DNA of 62,624 nucleotides from CAZRGV01 sp964599655 (lineage in GTDB: Bacteria > Planctomycetota > Planctomycetia > Isosphaerales > Isosphaeraceae), in contig CAZRGV010000018.1 in NCBI GenBank assembly GCA_964599655.1, positions 1-62,624 on the forward strand, in the 5' to 3' direction. The position numbers and the translations under genes are program-made. Under the pieces are notes generated by a model. That model saw nothing but the letters and a program-made list of their open reading frames with translations, was not told where the DNA came from and did not search any database. This document shows positions 45,643-54,463 of this stretch, piece after piece; position 1 is the first letter of the stretch, and the number at the start of each line of letters is the position of its first letter.

Positions 45643-46022
45643 GCGACTCGCCGCCTTCAAAATCAACGACCTCCACCACAACGGGCCCTCGCCCGACCGG
45701 CGATCGTCCGCGCCCCACGTCGGAACACCCCGAACCCCCCTCCGCAAAACCCTCATAATCTCTCCCTCCGCCCCTCGCCAGACCCTGGTTCCGGGCGTTG
45801 ATTGCCCGATATAATCCACGTAATTACATACGTTGCCACAACATCCAGGCGGGAGACACTGCCCAACTCTCGTCCACGACCCCACCGAATCGAAGCCAAT
45901 TCACCGTGCGGAACGAAGCCAATTCGCGTTGCGAAACGAAGCCAATTCCGATCGAAGATTCTCGGGAATCAAAGGTTCCGGCACGTGGTGAACGGTCGCA
46001 AAGCGGGTTACAATCCACCCTC
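45643..46022. other. Gene-poor stretch with tandem 23-bp repeats
   Basis: 380 bases between the conserved hypothetical gene and the M20 peptidase. It contains three direct repeats (45891-45948, separate entry). No gene is supported. Confidence 0.5.
45891..45948. repeat. Three direct repeats of CGAAGCCAATTC at 23-bp period
   Basis: CGAAGCCAATTC occurs at 45891, 45914 and 45937, exactly 23 bases apart; the intervening 11 bases differ. In translation this gives the 'NEANSRCETKPIPI' type strings that often appear as spurious extensions of planctomycete genes. It is too short and too variable in the spacer for a CRISPR array. Confidence 0.8.
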
Positions 46023-47213
46023 ATGATGCCACCACAATCCACCCTCGATCGCCTGGCCGGCGCGGTCAACCGCGACCGGCTGGTTGCCACGGCCGTCCGG
46101 CTCATCGCGGCTCCGAGCCCGACCGGCCAGGCCGATGCCGCCGCCGACGTCCTGGCCGAGATCCTTCAGGAGGATGGCTTCGCCGTTGAGCGGCCCGACG
46201 CGAGCCACCCGGCCGCCCCCGCCGTTGTCGCCCGGCTCGACTCGGGCCAGCCCGGCCGTTGCCTCCAGTTCAACGGCCACCTCGATACGGTCCACCTCCC
46301 GTTCGTCCCGCCCACGGTCGACGCGGACCTGATCCGGGGCAGCGGCGCCTCCGACATGAAGTCGGGCGTGGCCGCCGCGGTCGAGGCCCTTCGCGCTCTC
46401 CGCGACGCCAACGTCCTGCCCGCCGGCTCGGTCCTGTTGACCGCCCACGACCTGCACGAGGCTCCCTGGGGTCAGGGCCAGCAGCTCGACCGGATGATCG
46501 TCGACGGCATCCTTGGCGACGCGGTCCTGATCCCCGAACCGCTCTCCGACCGCCTGCCCGTCATCGGCCGGGGCCAGGCCTGCTGGAAGGTCGTCATCCG
46601 CCGCTCCGGCCCGCCCGTCCACGAGGTCATGCGGCCGCTCGACGAGCCGAGCGTCATCGCCGCCGGGGCCGAGCTGGTCGCCCGCCTGGTCCAGCTCGAC
46701 GAGCGGCTCTCCTCCGAGACCCACCCTCTCGCCGGCCGCGCCAGCGTCTTCGTCGGCCAGATCCATGCGGGGGAGATCTTCAATCAGTATCCCCAGGAAT
46801 GCTGGCTCGAAGGCACACGCCGATGGCTCCCCGGCACTGCCCGCGACGACGTCGAACGCGACTTTCGAGCCCTCCTCACCGGTCTGGCCAGGGACACACG
46901 CACAACCGTCGATCTGACCTACCAACTCGTCCGGGACGCCTTCGACCTCGACCCGAACGATCCGTTCGTCTCGACCTTCCAGGCCGCCTATAAGACGACC
47001 TCGGGCGCCGAGATCCCGATCGGCCCGAAGCCCTTCGTCGACGACGGCAACAGCTTCTGGGCCCTGGGTAAGGTGCCCGCCATCACCCACGGCCCGAAGG
47101 CCGGCGGCCAGCATACCGTCAACGAGTGGGTGAGCATTGATGACCTCGTCCGCGTCGCCCGGCTCTACGCCCTGACCGCCCTCCTCTACTGCCCGAACGG
47201 CGAGGCCCCTTGA
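46023..47213 (+). CDS. M20 family metallopeptidase (ArgE/DapE-like)
   Basis: About 396 residues from the MM start at 46023-46026. Active-site motifs: NGHLDTVH (metal His and catalytic Asp), SGASDMKSGVAAAVEAL (bridging Asp), HDLHEAPWGQG (Glu region), a dimerisation domain in the middle, and GGQHTVNEWVSIDDLVRVA (C-terminal His). These are deacylases/desuccinylases such as acetylornithine deacetylase or carboxypeptidase G2-like enzymes. It is followed after 53 bp by a class III aminotransferase, an arrangement like arginine or lysine metabolism, but the precise acyl substrate is not clear. The long upstream in-frame extension includes the repeat and is not coding. Confidence 0.87.
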   Translation: MMPPQSTLDRLAGAVNRDRLVATAVRLIAAPSPTGQADAAADVLAEILQEDGFAVERPDASHPAAPAVVARLDSGQPGRCLQFNGHLDTVHLPFVPPTVDADLIRGSGASDMKSGVAAAVEALRALRDANVLPAGSVLLTAHDLHEAPWGQGQQLDRMIVDGILGDAVLIPEPLSDRLPVIGRGQACWKVVIRRSGPPVHEVMRPLDEPSVIAAGAELVARLVQLDERLSSETHPLAGRASVFVGQIHAGEIFNQYPQECWLEGTRRWLPGTARDDVERDFRALLTGLARDTRTTVDLTYQLVRDAFDLDPNDPFVSTFQAAYKTTSGAEIPIGPKPFVDDGNSFWALGKVPAITHGPKAGGQHTVNEWVSIDDLVRVARLYALTALLYCPNGEAP

Positions 47214-47266
47214 GCCTCCCTCGACAACGAGCCCTTACCCCCCCTATCTGGTGGAAGAAGACCGAT

Positions 47267-48703
47267 ATGAGTACGAATGCTGCGCCAACCATCGACCTGA
47301 TCTCCGACGCCCAGACGACCGAGGAGCGGTTCCTCCGCCAGATCTTCGTCCGTGACCAGATGGCCGAGTGGTCGAAGCAGCCGCTGATCATGGCCAGGGC
47401 CGATGGCCTCCACTACTGGGACGTGAACGGCAAGCGCTACCTCGACGCCCTGTCGGGCATCTACGTCGCGTCGGTCGGCCACAACAATCGCCGCGTCATC
47501 GAGGCGATCCGCAAGCAGCTCGACATCCTGACCTTCTCGCCGCCGATGCACGGCACCAACCCCGTGGCCGTGCAACTGGCGAACCTCCTGGCCGAGCTGG
47601 CGCCGGGCGACCTCTCGGCCGTGAAGTTCCAGTGCGGCGGCTCGGAGGTGACCGAGGCGGCCATCAAGCTGGCGAGGCAGTATCACAAGCTCACAGGATC
47701 GCCCAGCAAGTACAAGATCATCAGTCGATACCAGTCGTGGCACGGCTCGACGCTGGGTTCCCTCTCGGCCTCAGGCCTGAAGTCGCGCAAGACGGTCAAC
47801 GAGCCGATGGCCCCCGGCTTCCTCCACGTTTTCCCGCCGACCTGCTACCGCTGCCCGTTTGGTAAGGACTACCCCGGTTGCGGGATCACCTGCGCGACCC
47901 TGATCGAGGACGTGGTCGAGATGGAAGACCCGGCCACCGTGGCCGCGATCATGGTCGAGCCGATCGGCCACACCGGAGGAGTCATCGACCCCCCCGAGGA
48001 GTACCTGCCGATCCTCCGCGACCTCTGCGACCGTCACAACATCCTGCTCATCTTTGATGAGATCATCACCGGAATCGGCCGGACCGGCCGCCTCTTCGCC
48101 GCTGAGACCTTCGGCGTGGTGCCCGACGTGCTCTGCGTGGCCAAGGGGCTCAGCGGGGGCTATGCCCCGCTCTCCGCCATGATCTGCCGAACGCCGGTCG
48201 CCGACGCCTTCTGGGGCCCGATCGAGTCGAACCCAGGCTTCGTCGAGGGACACACCTTCGAGGGGAACCCGATCTCCTGCGCCGCCGGCATTGCCGTGCT
48301 CCGTGAAATCCTCGAACGCGACCTCTGCGGCAACGCCCGACGTCAAGGGGAACGCCTTCGCGCCGGCTTCCAGGCTCTGGCCGAGAAGTACGGCGTCATC
48401 GGCGACATCCGGGGCAAGGGCCTCTTCCAGGCCATCGAGTTCGTCTGCGACCCCATCACGAAGGAGCGGTTTCCCGACAGCTTTGGCGTCCAGGTCGGCC
48501 GCCGGGCGCTCGCCCATGGCCTGCTCTGCCGGTTCGACCCGCACTGGATCGCCTTCGGCCCGCCCCTGGTCGCCACCGCCGAGCAGATCGACGAGATGGT
48601 GGCGATCCTGGACCGCAGTCTTGGCGAAGTCCTCAACGAGACGGCGAAGCCGGTCCGAACCCCGGCGAACGGCTCCGACCAGCAAGGGCCAGACGCGCCA
48701 TGA
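47267..48703 (+). CDS. Class III (aspartate) aminotransferase family protein
   Basis: 478 residues from the ATG at 47267. Motifs: LDALSGIYVASVGHNNRRV, FQCGGSEVTEAAIKLARQY (PLP phosphate loop), SRYQSWHGSTLGSLSASG, LLIFDEIITGIGRTGRLFA (PLP pyridine Asp) and Lys293 in CVAKGLSGGYAPLS forming the Schiff base. Omega-amino acid:pyruvate and adenosylmethionine-type transaminases have this pattern; the substrate is likely an omega-amine or amino acid. CYRCPFGKDYPGCGITC adds a Cys-rich insertion. The stop overlaps the next start by four bases (48700-48703), coupling it to the TrkA-N protein. Confidence 0.9.
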   Translation: MSTNAAPTIDLISDAQTTEERFLRQIFVRDQMAEWSKQPLIMARADGLHYWDVNGKRYLDALSGIYVASVGHNNRRVIEAIRKQLDILTFSPPMHGTNPVAVQLANLLAELAPGDLSAVKFQCGGSEVTEAAIKLARQYHKLTGSPSKYKIISRYQSWHGSTLGSLSASGLKSRKTVNEPMAPGFLHVFPPTCYRCPFGKDYPGCGITCATLIEDVVEMEDPATVAAIMVEPIGHTGGVIDPPEEYLPILRDLCDRHNILLIFDEIITGIGRTGRLFAAETFGVVPDVLCVAKGLSGGYAPLSAMICRTPVADAFWGPIESNPGFVEGHTFEGNPISCAAGIAVLREILERDLCGNARRQGERLRAGFQALAEKYGVIGDIRGKGLFQAIEFVCDPITKERFPDSFGVQVGRRALAHGLLCRFDPHWIAFGPPLVATAEQIDEMVAILDRSLGEVLNETAKPVRTPANGSDQQGPDAP

Positions 48704-49845
48704 ATCAGCCGAAACCATGGAGGATCCTCGTCCGCTACATCCTCTATTTGCTCTGGGAATTCCGATGGTCGTTGGGGGTGTTCTGGTCGCTGGTTCTGGT
48801 CGGTGGGGGTATTCTGCGCCTGATGTATCACCATGACCATCGGGTGCTCGGCTACGGCGAAGCCTGTTATGCCATCTTCATGTTAATCTTCCTTGAGTCG
48901 TATCTCAGCTTCCCCGACGAGTGGTACCTTCAACCCTTGTTCTTCCTGTTGCCCGTGGTCGGCCTCGGCGCCGTCGCCGATTCCTTGGTGCGACTCGCCT
49001 TTCTGACCTTCAGCAAGAAGCAGAACCTTCCGGAGTGGCATCGCATGGTGGCCTCGCTCTACAGGAACCATATCGTCGTGGTGGGCGTTGGAAAGGTTGG
49101 CTACGAGATCATCAAGGGGATGCTCGCCCTGCGGGAGCCGGTCGTCGCCATCGAGCGCGTCAGCGCGGATTCGGCCCTGCTCGACGAGATCGTTGACCTC
49201 AAAATCCCGGTGATCCGAGGCGACGGCCGGACCATCAAGACCCTCGAACAGGCCGGCGTCGCCCGCGCGAAGGCGATCATCATGGCCACGAGCGACGACC
49301 TGACAAACCTCGATGCCGGCCTGACGGCGCGCGACCTCAACGCCGAGGCCCGCATCGTCCTCCGGCTGTTCGACGAGTCGCTGGCCGTCAAGGTGCGGGG
49401 AGCCTTTTCCATGCCGGCCATCTCGACGGCCCAGGTGGCGGCCCCAGCCTTCGTCGCGGCCGCCACGGGCCGTCGTGTCTACCAGGACTTCCAACTCGCG
49501 GGGCGGCACCTCCACCTAATCGACCTGAGAATCTGCCCGACCGGCGGCCTGGTCGGGCGAACGGTTGGCGAGATCCAGGCCGACAAGCAGGTCAATATCG
49601 TCATGTATCACGGCCCGCAGGAGGTGAATGTCAATCCCGGCCACAATATCACGTTCGGCCCGAACGATGAGGTTCTGGTCATCGCTCCGATGGATCGCCT
49701 CATCGAGCTCGAGTCGCTCAACCAACCAGGGCCCATCGCCTCGAGACGCCGCGACGACACGCCCTCCCGTCCCTCGACCCCGGTCCCCTCCTCGCCCTCG
49801 CCGATCGCCCGGCCGAGTGGCCAGGAAGGTTGCGCCGGCCACTGA
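48700..49845 (+). CDS. TrkA-N/RCK membrane protein without a canonical K+ filter
   Basis: 381 residues. Two hydrophobic segments (WSLGVFWSLVLVGGGILRL near 22-42 and LQPLFFLLPVVGLGAVADSL near 77-98) precede a TrkA-N Rossmann domain, HIVVVGVGKVGYEIIKGML (from about 125), with IPVIRGDGRT and KAIIMATSDDLTNLDA. A RCK_C-like domain follows (CPTGGLVGRTVGEIQ, NDEVLVIAP), then a disordered Pro/Ser tail. It looks like a two-TM K+ channel, but the expected TVGYGD pore motif is absent: AIFMLIFLESYLSFPDEW lies where the filter should be. It is fused to the aminotransferase gene by an ATGA overlap and converges on the creatininase gene. Confidence 0.82.
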   Translation: MNQPKPWRILVRYILYLLWEFRWSLGVFWSLVLVGGGILRLMYHHDHRVLGYGEACYAIFMLIFLESYLSFPDEWYLQPLFFLLPVVGLGAVADSLVRLAFLTFSKKQNLPEWHRMVASLYRNHIVVVGVGKVGYEIIKGMLALREPVVAIERVSADSALLDEIVDLKIPVIRGDGRTIKTLEQAGVARAKAIIMATSDDLTNLDAGLTARDLNAEARIVLRLFDESLAVKVRGAFSMPAISTAQVAAPAFVAAATGRRVYQDFQLAGRHLHLIDLRICPTGGLVGRTVGEIQADKQVNIVMYHGPQEVNVNPGHNITFGPNDEVLVIAPMDRLIELESLNQPGPIASRRRDDTPSRPSTPVPSSPSPIARPSGQEGCAGH

Positions 49846-49846
49846 C

Positions 49847-50725
49847 TCACTCGGAGATCGGTCTCTGCTCCCAGGGAATCGGCATCGTCGGCGGCCGTCG
49901 GTGGCGGTCCCGCCTCAGGTCCTTGGGACGATCCTTGAAGTAGGCGACAAACCGGACCAACTGCTTGACCGCCTCCTCGTAGGCCTCACGCCCCTTCTCG
50001 GCCGTTGCCAGCTCAGCCTCGCCGAGGACGCCCGTCTCGGAGTAGCTGCTGGTCCACGAGATGATGGTGGCCGGCCCCGCGCCGAACAGGTCAACCCAGT
50101 TGAACGGGCTCTCCTCCTCGTTGAACGAGATGGTCCCGTTCTTGATCTTATCTTTCCGCACGTTGTCGCCGTCGAGGTAGAGGTACAGCGAGGTCTCCAA
50201 CTCGCAGGCATGGGCGCAGCCCCCCGGGAACTTGCTCTGCCGCCACCGAGGCAGGAACGTCTTGTCGATGGTCAAGAGGTTCCACCAGCACATCGGGATA
50301 CACTCGGCGTCGGTCTCGAGGTTGGTCCGACGCGCCACGAGGTCGAGGTTCGGCCAGTTCGATCCGTGCCCGTTGAGAAGGATGATCTTTTTGAAGCCGT
50401 GGTAGGCCAGGCTCCTCGTGATGTCGAGGACCTGATGCATGAAGTGCTCGTAATGCGTGTTGATCGTGCCAGGGAAGTCCATCACGTGGCCCGTGTAACC
50501 GTAGGCGACGATCGGGAGCACGAGCAGGTTCTCGGGACTCGCTAGACCCGCCCCCCGGGCGATGCCCCCCGGGCAAACCAGGTCCACGTCGAGTGGAAGG
50601 TGCGGGCCATGCTGTTCGACCGCCCCACAGGGCACGATACAGACCTTGCCCAGCTCAACGGCGTCGTTGATCTCGGGCCAGGTCAGCTTCTCGTAACGGT
50701 ATTCCTCGCGAGCGCGGCTGGTCAT
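49847..50725 (-). CDS. Creatininase/creatinine amidohydrolase family protein
   Basis: 292 residues from the ATG at 50725. The family's metal ligands are seen: IVPCGAVEQHGPHLPLDVD (Glu, His, Asp), YGYTGHVMDFPGTI, IILLNGHGSNWPN (His) and a Glu in the CELETSLYLYLDG segment. Members hydrolyse cyclic amides or N-formyl/amide groups (creatininase, mycofactocin protein MftE, ribose 3-hydrolase-like). The upstream 86-residue extension has no coding signature. It converges with the TrkA-N gene (one base between stops) and is divergent from the tyrosine-degradation genes. Substrate not known. Confidence 0.87.
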   Translation of the reverse strand: MTSRAREEYRYEKLTWPEINDAVELGKVCIVPCGAVEQHGPHLPLDVDLVCPGGIARGAGLASPENLLVLPIVAYGYTGHVMDFPGTINTHYEHFMHQVLDITRSLAYHGFKKIILLNGHGSNWPNLDLVARRTNLETDAECIPMCWWNLLTIDKTFLPRWRQSKFPGGCAHACELETSLYLYLDGDNVRKDKIKNGTISFNEEESPFNWVDLFGAGPATIISWTSSYSETGVLGEAELATAEKGREAYEEAVKQLVRFVAYFKDRPKDLRRDRHRRPPTMPIPWEQRPISE

Positions 50726-51168
50726 CGGGAACCTCACGGTTGGTCCAGGACTCGGATCGTCACCCAGGCCGTTCACCCAACGAGGGGGCTCGACCGGGAT
50801 TCGAGGTCGTTCGGTCGAGCGGCGTCCGTCGTTCCGGCCCGAACGTCTCGCCGCTCCTCGTTCTGGTTGTAAACGGTGGGTCACGTCGAGGCAAGGAACC
50901 GCGCCCGAGGACGATCCGCGACAACGGAGGCATCGCCCGCGGTAGGAAGGAACTCGGCCCGTGTCAAGGACGCATCGTCCCACCTGGAGTCAAGCCGTCA
51001 AAACACGTCGGAATCTTTCCGATTGCGGATTGATGCGAACGGATCGAGAGATATCGCCGTGGTCAGAGCGTTTTTCTCGGCACCTGGGGGCGGGAGTTGG
51101 GTACAATGAACCGGAGGAGCGTTCCCTCCACGTCCTTTCGTCTTCTCTCAGGCCTGGAGGAGCCACCC
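50726..51168. other. Divergent intergenic region upstream of the tyrosine-catabolism operon
   Basis: 443 bases between the creatininase-family gene (leftward) and the heme-oxygenase-like gene (rightward). It should contain both promoters; no clear sigma box or operator palindrome was found and no gene is supported. Confidence 0.5.
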
Positions 51169-52092
51169 ATGTCCACGTCCATGGCGATTCCCGGCAAGCT
51201 TGCGACGCTCTCCCCGAGGATCGAGGAACGGCGGTCCCGCGGGGAACTCACCTCGCAGCAAGTCCACGCCTTCCAGGATTTCCTCGTCGAGGTGGATCGC
51301 GACCTGCTGCATCACCGGATCATCACCGACAACGCCTACACCCGCTGGTTCCGGGACGGTCTCGCGACCGACCGTGAGTTGCGGCACTTTGTCCGGCAGT
51401 TTTCTGTCTTCTCGAACCAGTTCCTGATTGCCGCGCTCTTGAGGGTCATCAACGCCCCGACGCTCTTCCAGGCTCGGGCCGCGAAGGAGATCCTCATGAA
51501 CGAGCTCGGTGTGATCTACCGAAAGCCTGGCGTGTCCGACGAAGCTCGCGCCAACCTCGACGAAAACCAGAAAGATCGAGAAGGCGACCCTGACCTCGTC
51601 AGCACCGAGGGGACGGTCGACGGCGGCCTCTTCCGCTTCCGCGCGGCTCACTTCGAGTGGCTGCTCGCGGTGGGCGAGGGGCTGGGCCTGACCTTCGATG
51701 ACCTCGGCAAGCGACGGCACGGACGGCCCTTCACCCTGTTCTTCTGCGACGAGCTGAAACGCCTTTTCGGCAGCGAGGACCCGCAAATCGCCACGGGGGC
51801 CAGCTTCGCGGTCGAGAACTGGGCGGCCGCGGGTTTCTGGCAGGAACTCGAAGACGGCCTGCTCCGGATCAAATTCGAACGTTTGCCCCAGTTGAAAATC
51901 GCCTTCTTCACCTGGCACAACCGGGTCGAAGCCCAGCACGCGGGCCACACCATGGAGGAGCTCGAAGAAGCCTTCTTCGATCCCGCGTTCGACCAGCGGA
52001 AGTTCTTCCAGGGAGCCCAGGAGGTGCTCGACGCCATCGCAACCTTCTGGGATGGTCTCGAACAGGATCGGCTCAATCAGGTTCTTGATTGA
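51169..52092 (+). CDS. Heme-oxygenase-like diiron (CADD/PqqC-fold) protein
   Basis: 307 residues from the ATG at 51169 (preceded by GGAGG). All-helical; fits the iron-containing redox enzyme family with the heme-oxygenase-like fold. Candidate metal ligands: His161 (RAAHFEW), Glu216 (VENWAAAGF) and the third helix motif H250-x3-E254-x2-H257 (WHNRVEAQH), which keeps the HDO spacing; the first carboxylate of the site is unclear. HDOs carry out O2-dependent N- or C-oxidation, C-C cleavage and, in chlamydial CADD, make p-aminobenzoate from tyrosine. It is the first gene of the tyrosine/homogentisate operon, an intriguing context. Confidence 0.78.
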   Translation: MSTSMAIPGKLATLSPRIEERRSRGELTSQQVHAFQDFLVEVDRDLLHHRIITDNAYTRWFRDGLATDRELRHFVRQFSVFSNQFLIAALLRVINAPTLFQARAAKEILMNELGVIYRKPGVSDEARANLDENQKDREGDPDLVSTEGTVDGGLFRFRAAHFEWLLAVGEGLGLTFDDLGKRRHGRPFTLFFCDELKRLFGSEDPQIATGASFAVENWAAAGFWQELEDGLLRIKFERLPQLKIAFFTWHNRVEAQHAGHTMEELEEAFFDPAFDQRKFFQGAQEVLDAIATFWDGLEQDRLNQVLD

Positions 52093-52246
52093 TCTTCGAT
52101 TCGACCACGCGTCCAAGGCGAGGAAGCAACACGATGCCTGGAGTTCGAGAGAAACGAGGTCAAATCCATCGTGTGCTTCCTCCCGTTTCGACACGACCGG
52201 CCTCCGATCCCGACCTCATGTGGATGACCCCCAAGAGGCAACGACC

Positions 52247-53353
52247 ATGACGACTCCCGACGTGCCCCTGAGACGCATCGATCACGTCCGGTTCTTCGTG
52301 GGGAATGCCCGCCAGTCGGCGTACTTCTACCGCAACGCGTTCGGGTTCGACGTGGTGGCCTACGCCGGACTGGAAACCGGCGTGCGTCACGAGGCCAGCT
52401 ACGTGCTCCGGCAGGGGGACATCACGTTCGTCCTGGTGTCTCCCCTGAGCGCCGAACATCCGGACAACGCCCGGCTCGTCGCCCACGGCGACAGCGTCCA
52501 GTCGATCGCTTTCGAAGTCGATGACGTGTCGACATCGTTCGAAACGGCGATCCGTCGCGGGGCTCGAGAAGCGACCCCACCGACTCGGGTCGAAGACCGC
52601 CACGGCGTCTACGAATTCGCGGAGATTCATGCCTACGGCGACGTGCGGCACACCTTCGTCAGCCGCTCTCGCTACCGTGGAATCTTCGCCCCCGGGTACG
52701 AGCCAATCGAGCCCGAACGCTACAGCCCAAGCACCTTCCACCCCGTCGGCCTCAAGGCGATTGACCACATCGTGGCGAACGTCGAGGAAGGGAAGATGGA
52801 AGAGTGGGTTCATTTTTACGAGAACGTGCTTGGATTCTCGCTTTTAATTTCGTTTGATGACAAGGATATCAGCACCGAGTACTCGGCCCTGATGTCGCGG
52901 GTGGTGCAGGACGGACGAGGACGCATCAAGCTGCCCATCAACGAGCCGGCCCGAGGACGGCGCCGGTCTCAAATCGAAGAGTATCTGAAGTTTCACAGCG
53001 GCCCGGGGGTCCAGCACATCGCCCTGGAAACCAGCGACATCGTGTCGACCGTCCGCGCCATGCGCGCCAACGACGTCTCGTTCCTTCAAGTCCCTCGGGC
53101 CTACTACGATGCCCTTCCGGAACGGATCGGTCCGATCGAGGAAGACCTCCACGATCTAGCCGAACTGGATATCCTCGTTGACCGCGACGAGGAGGGCTAC
53201 CTCCTCCAGATCTTCACCAAGCCGGTTGAAGATCGTCCGACCTTGTTCTTCGAGGTCATCGAGCGACACGGAGCGCGGAGTTTCGGCAAGGGGAACTTCA
53301 AGGCGCTCTTCGAAGCCATCGAACGCGAGCAAGCACGCCGCGGAACCTTGTAG
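52247..53353 (+). CDS. hppD: 4-Hydroxyphenylpyruvate dioxygenase
   Basis: 368 residues from the ATG at 52247, the typical bacterial HPPD length. Two VOC half-domains: IDHVRFFVGNARQSAYFY and later KAIDHIVANVEEGKMEEWV. The Fe(II) facial triad is His174 (DHIVANV), His257 (VQHIALET) and Glu336 (LFFEVIERHG). It converts 4-hydroxyphenylpyruvate to homogentisate with O2, releasing CO2. It is 155 bp behind the heme-oxygenase-like gene and heads a plus-strand run that includes homogentisate 1,2-dioxygenase and an FAH-type hydrolase, completing the upper tyrosine pathway. Confidence 0.95.
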   Translation: MTTPDVPLRRIDHVRFFVGNARQSAYFYRNAFGFDVVAYAGLETGVRHEASYVLRQGDITFVLVSPLSAEHPDNARLVAHGDSVQSIAFEVDDVSTSFETAIRRGAREATPPTRVEDRHGVYEFAEIHAYGDVRHTFVSRSRYRGIFAPGYEPIEPERYSPSTFHPVGLKAIDHIVANVEEGKMEEWVHFYENVLGFSLLISFDDKDISTEYSALMSRVVQDGRGRIKLPINEPARGRRRSQIEEYLKFHSGPGVQHIALETSDIVSTVRAMRANDVSFLQVPRAYYDALPERIGPIEEDLHDLAELDILVDRDEEGYLLQIFTKPVEDRPTLFFEVIERHGARSFGKGNFKALFEAIEREQARRGTL

Positions 53354-53488
53354 GCAAGCGTCCAATGGCGTCCTCACAATCCCACGGAGCCAGATTCGAG
53401 GAGTGTGATACAACCTAAATCTTCATTCGATGTTTGCCGGCGAGTTCGAGACGGAGGCTGGTTCCTTTCACTCCACGGAGGCCTGCCC

Positions 53489-54400
53489 ATGACTTTGACT
53501 CTGCAGCCGACGCGTCGTGTCCAGTCCGCGAGCCATCTGGTGGTACGGCGAGAGGAGATTCTCTTCCGCAACGAAGCCCCCGGGCTGGTGACGATCGCGT
53601 TGACGGTGACGAACCTCGGGGAGGACCGAAGCGCGCCAACGGTCGCGACACTCGAAGCCGCCCCTCTCGGGGCCTTCGTCCCCTGGCGCCCGCTCTCGAC
53701 CTTGCCGGTTCCTTCGCTGGAACCGGGAGAATCGGCGGTCTTGCAAACGCAAGCCAGGGCGCCGAAAGTCGCTCCCCTCGGTCCGCCCGACCGCGTGCCG
53801 CCCCGCCGGCTGCTCACGGCGCTCGATTCCGACGACGAGGAACCTCGGTCGGTATCCCCAAAGGCCAGGTTCGGTCGAGTTCGCGGCAGGACGAAGGCCG
53901 ACCGCGATCTCGCGAGGGATCCAGGTAACCTTCCCACACTCCCGAAAGATCTCTTCGAGCTGCTGGGTCATCACAACGTCCACTGGGCGGGCAACCTGAA
54001 CGTGTTCGTCGGCCGGAAGGCGGTCGAACGCCACGTGGCTCGGGCGCTCCGGGTTTACCCCGCTCTTTTGAACATGGCCATGTTCGTCGTTGGCTCGTCG
54101 GACCGCGACGAATATGCCTTCCACGTCGAGGGAACGGGCTCGTCCTGGGATTGCGCGCTCTATACCATGGATCCGCGACTGGCCTTTCCAAGTCGGGGCA
54201 CCCGGTCACGGATCGTGATGGATCAATGGGTGAAGACCAACGGTCGGACGATGATGGCCCTGGCCCTGATTCCACCCTCCGACTGCCAGGAAGGCCAGCT
54301 CGACGTCCACGTTCGACAGCGGTCGTCGGGCCGGACCGCGGTGGTCGAGTTCAGCCTCGATCCGAAGGCGGCCGGTCCGGGTTGCTTCGTCGTGTCCTGA
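53489..54400 (+). CDS. Uncharacterised protein in the tyrosine-catabolism operon
   Basis: 303 residues from the ATG at 53489. No signal or TM segment. The N-terminal part (ILFRNEAPGLVTIALTVTN, then PVPSLEPGESAVLQTQ) looks like a beta-sandwich (CARDB-like) domain; the rest is mixed alpha/beta with ARALRVYPALLNMAMFVVGS and GSSWDCALYTMD. No family recognised. The run between HPPD and the FAH gene on the same strand suggests an accessory role, but nothing points to catalysis. It could instead be an unrelated passenger. Confidence 0.68.
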   Translation: MTLTLQPTRRVQSASHLVVRREEILFRNEAPGLVTIALTVTNLGEDRSAPTVATLEAAPLGAFVPWRPLSTLPVPSLEPGESAVLQTQARAPKVAPLGPPDRVPPRRLLTALDSDDEEPRSVSPKARFGRVRGRTKADRDLARDPGNLPTLPKDLFELLGHHNVHWAGNLNVFVGRKAVERHVARALRVYPALLNMAMFVVGSSDRDEYAFHVEGTGSSWDCALYTMDPRLAFPSRGTRSRIVMDQWVKTNGRTMMALALIPPSDCQEGQLDVHVRQRSSGRTAVVEFSLDPKAAGPGCFVVS

Positions 54401-54463
54401 GCCGGTTCGCGAGGCGGGTGAGACACCGTTCGCCCGTCTCGCTCGTCTTGATTTCGAGGTCAC

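Noticed and set aside
45891..45948. Possible CRISPR array
   Set aside because: Only three 12-base repeats with 11-base spacers; far too short for CRISPR repeats or spacers, and no cas genes.
46023..48703. M20 peptidase plus aminotransferase as an arginine biosynthesis pair (argE/argD)
   Set aside because: The aminotransferase has a Cys-rich insertion and looks like an omega-amino acid type; no other arginine genes are nearby.
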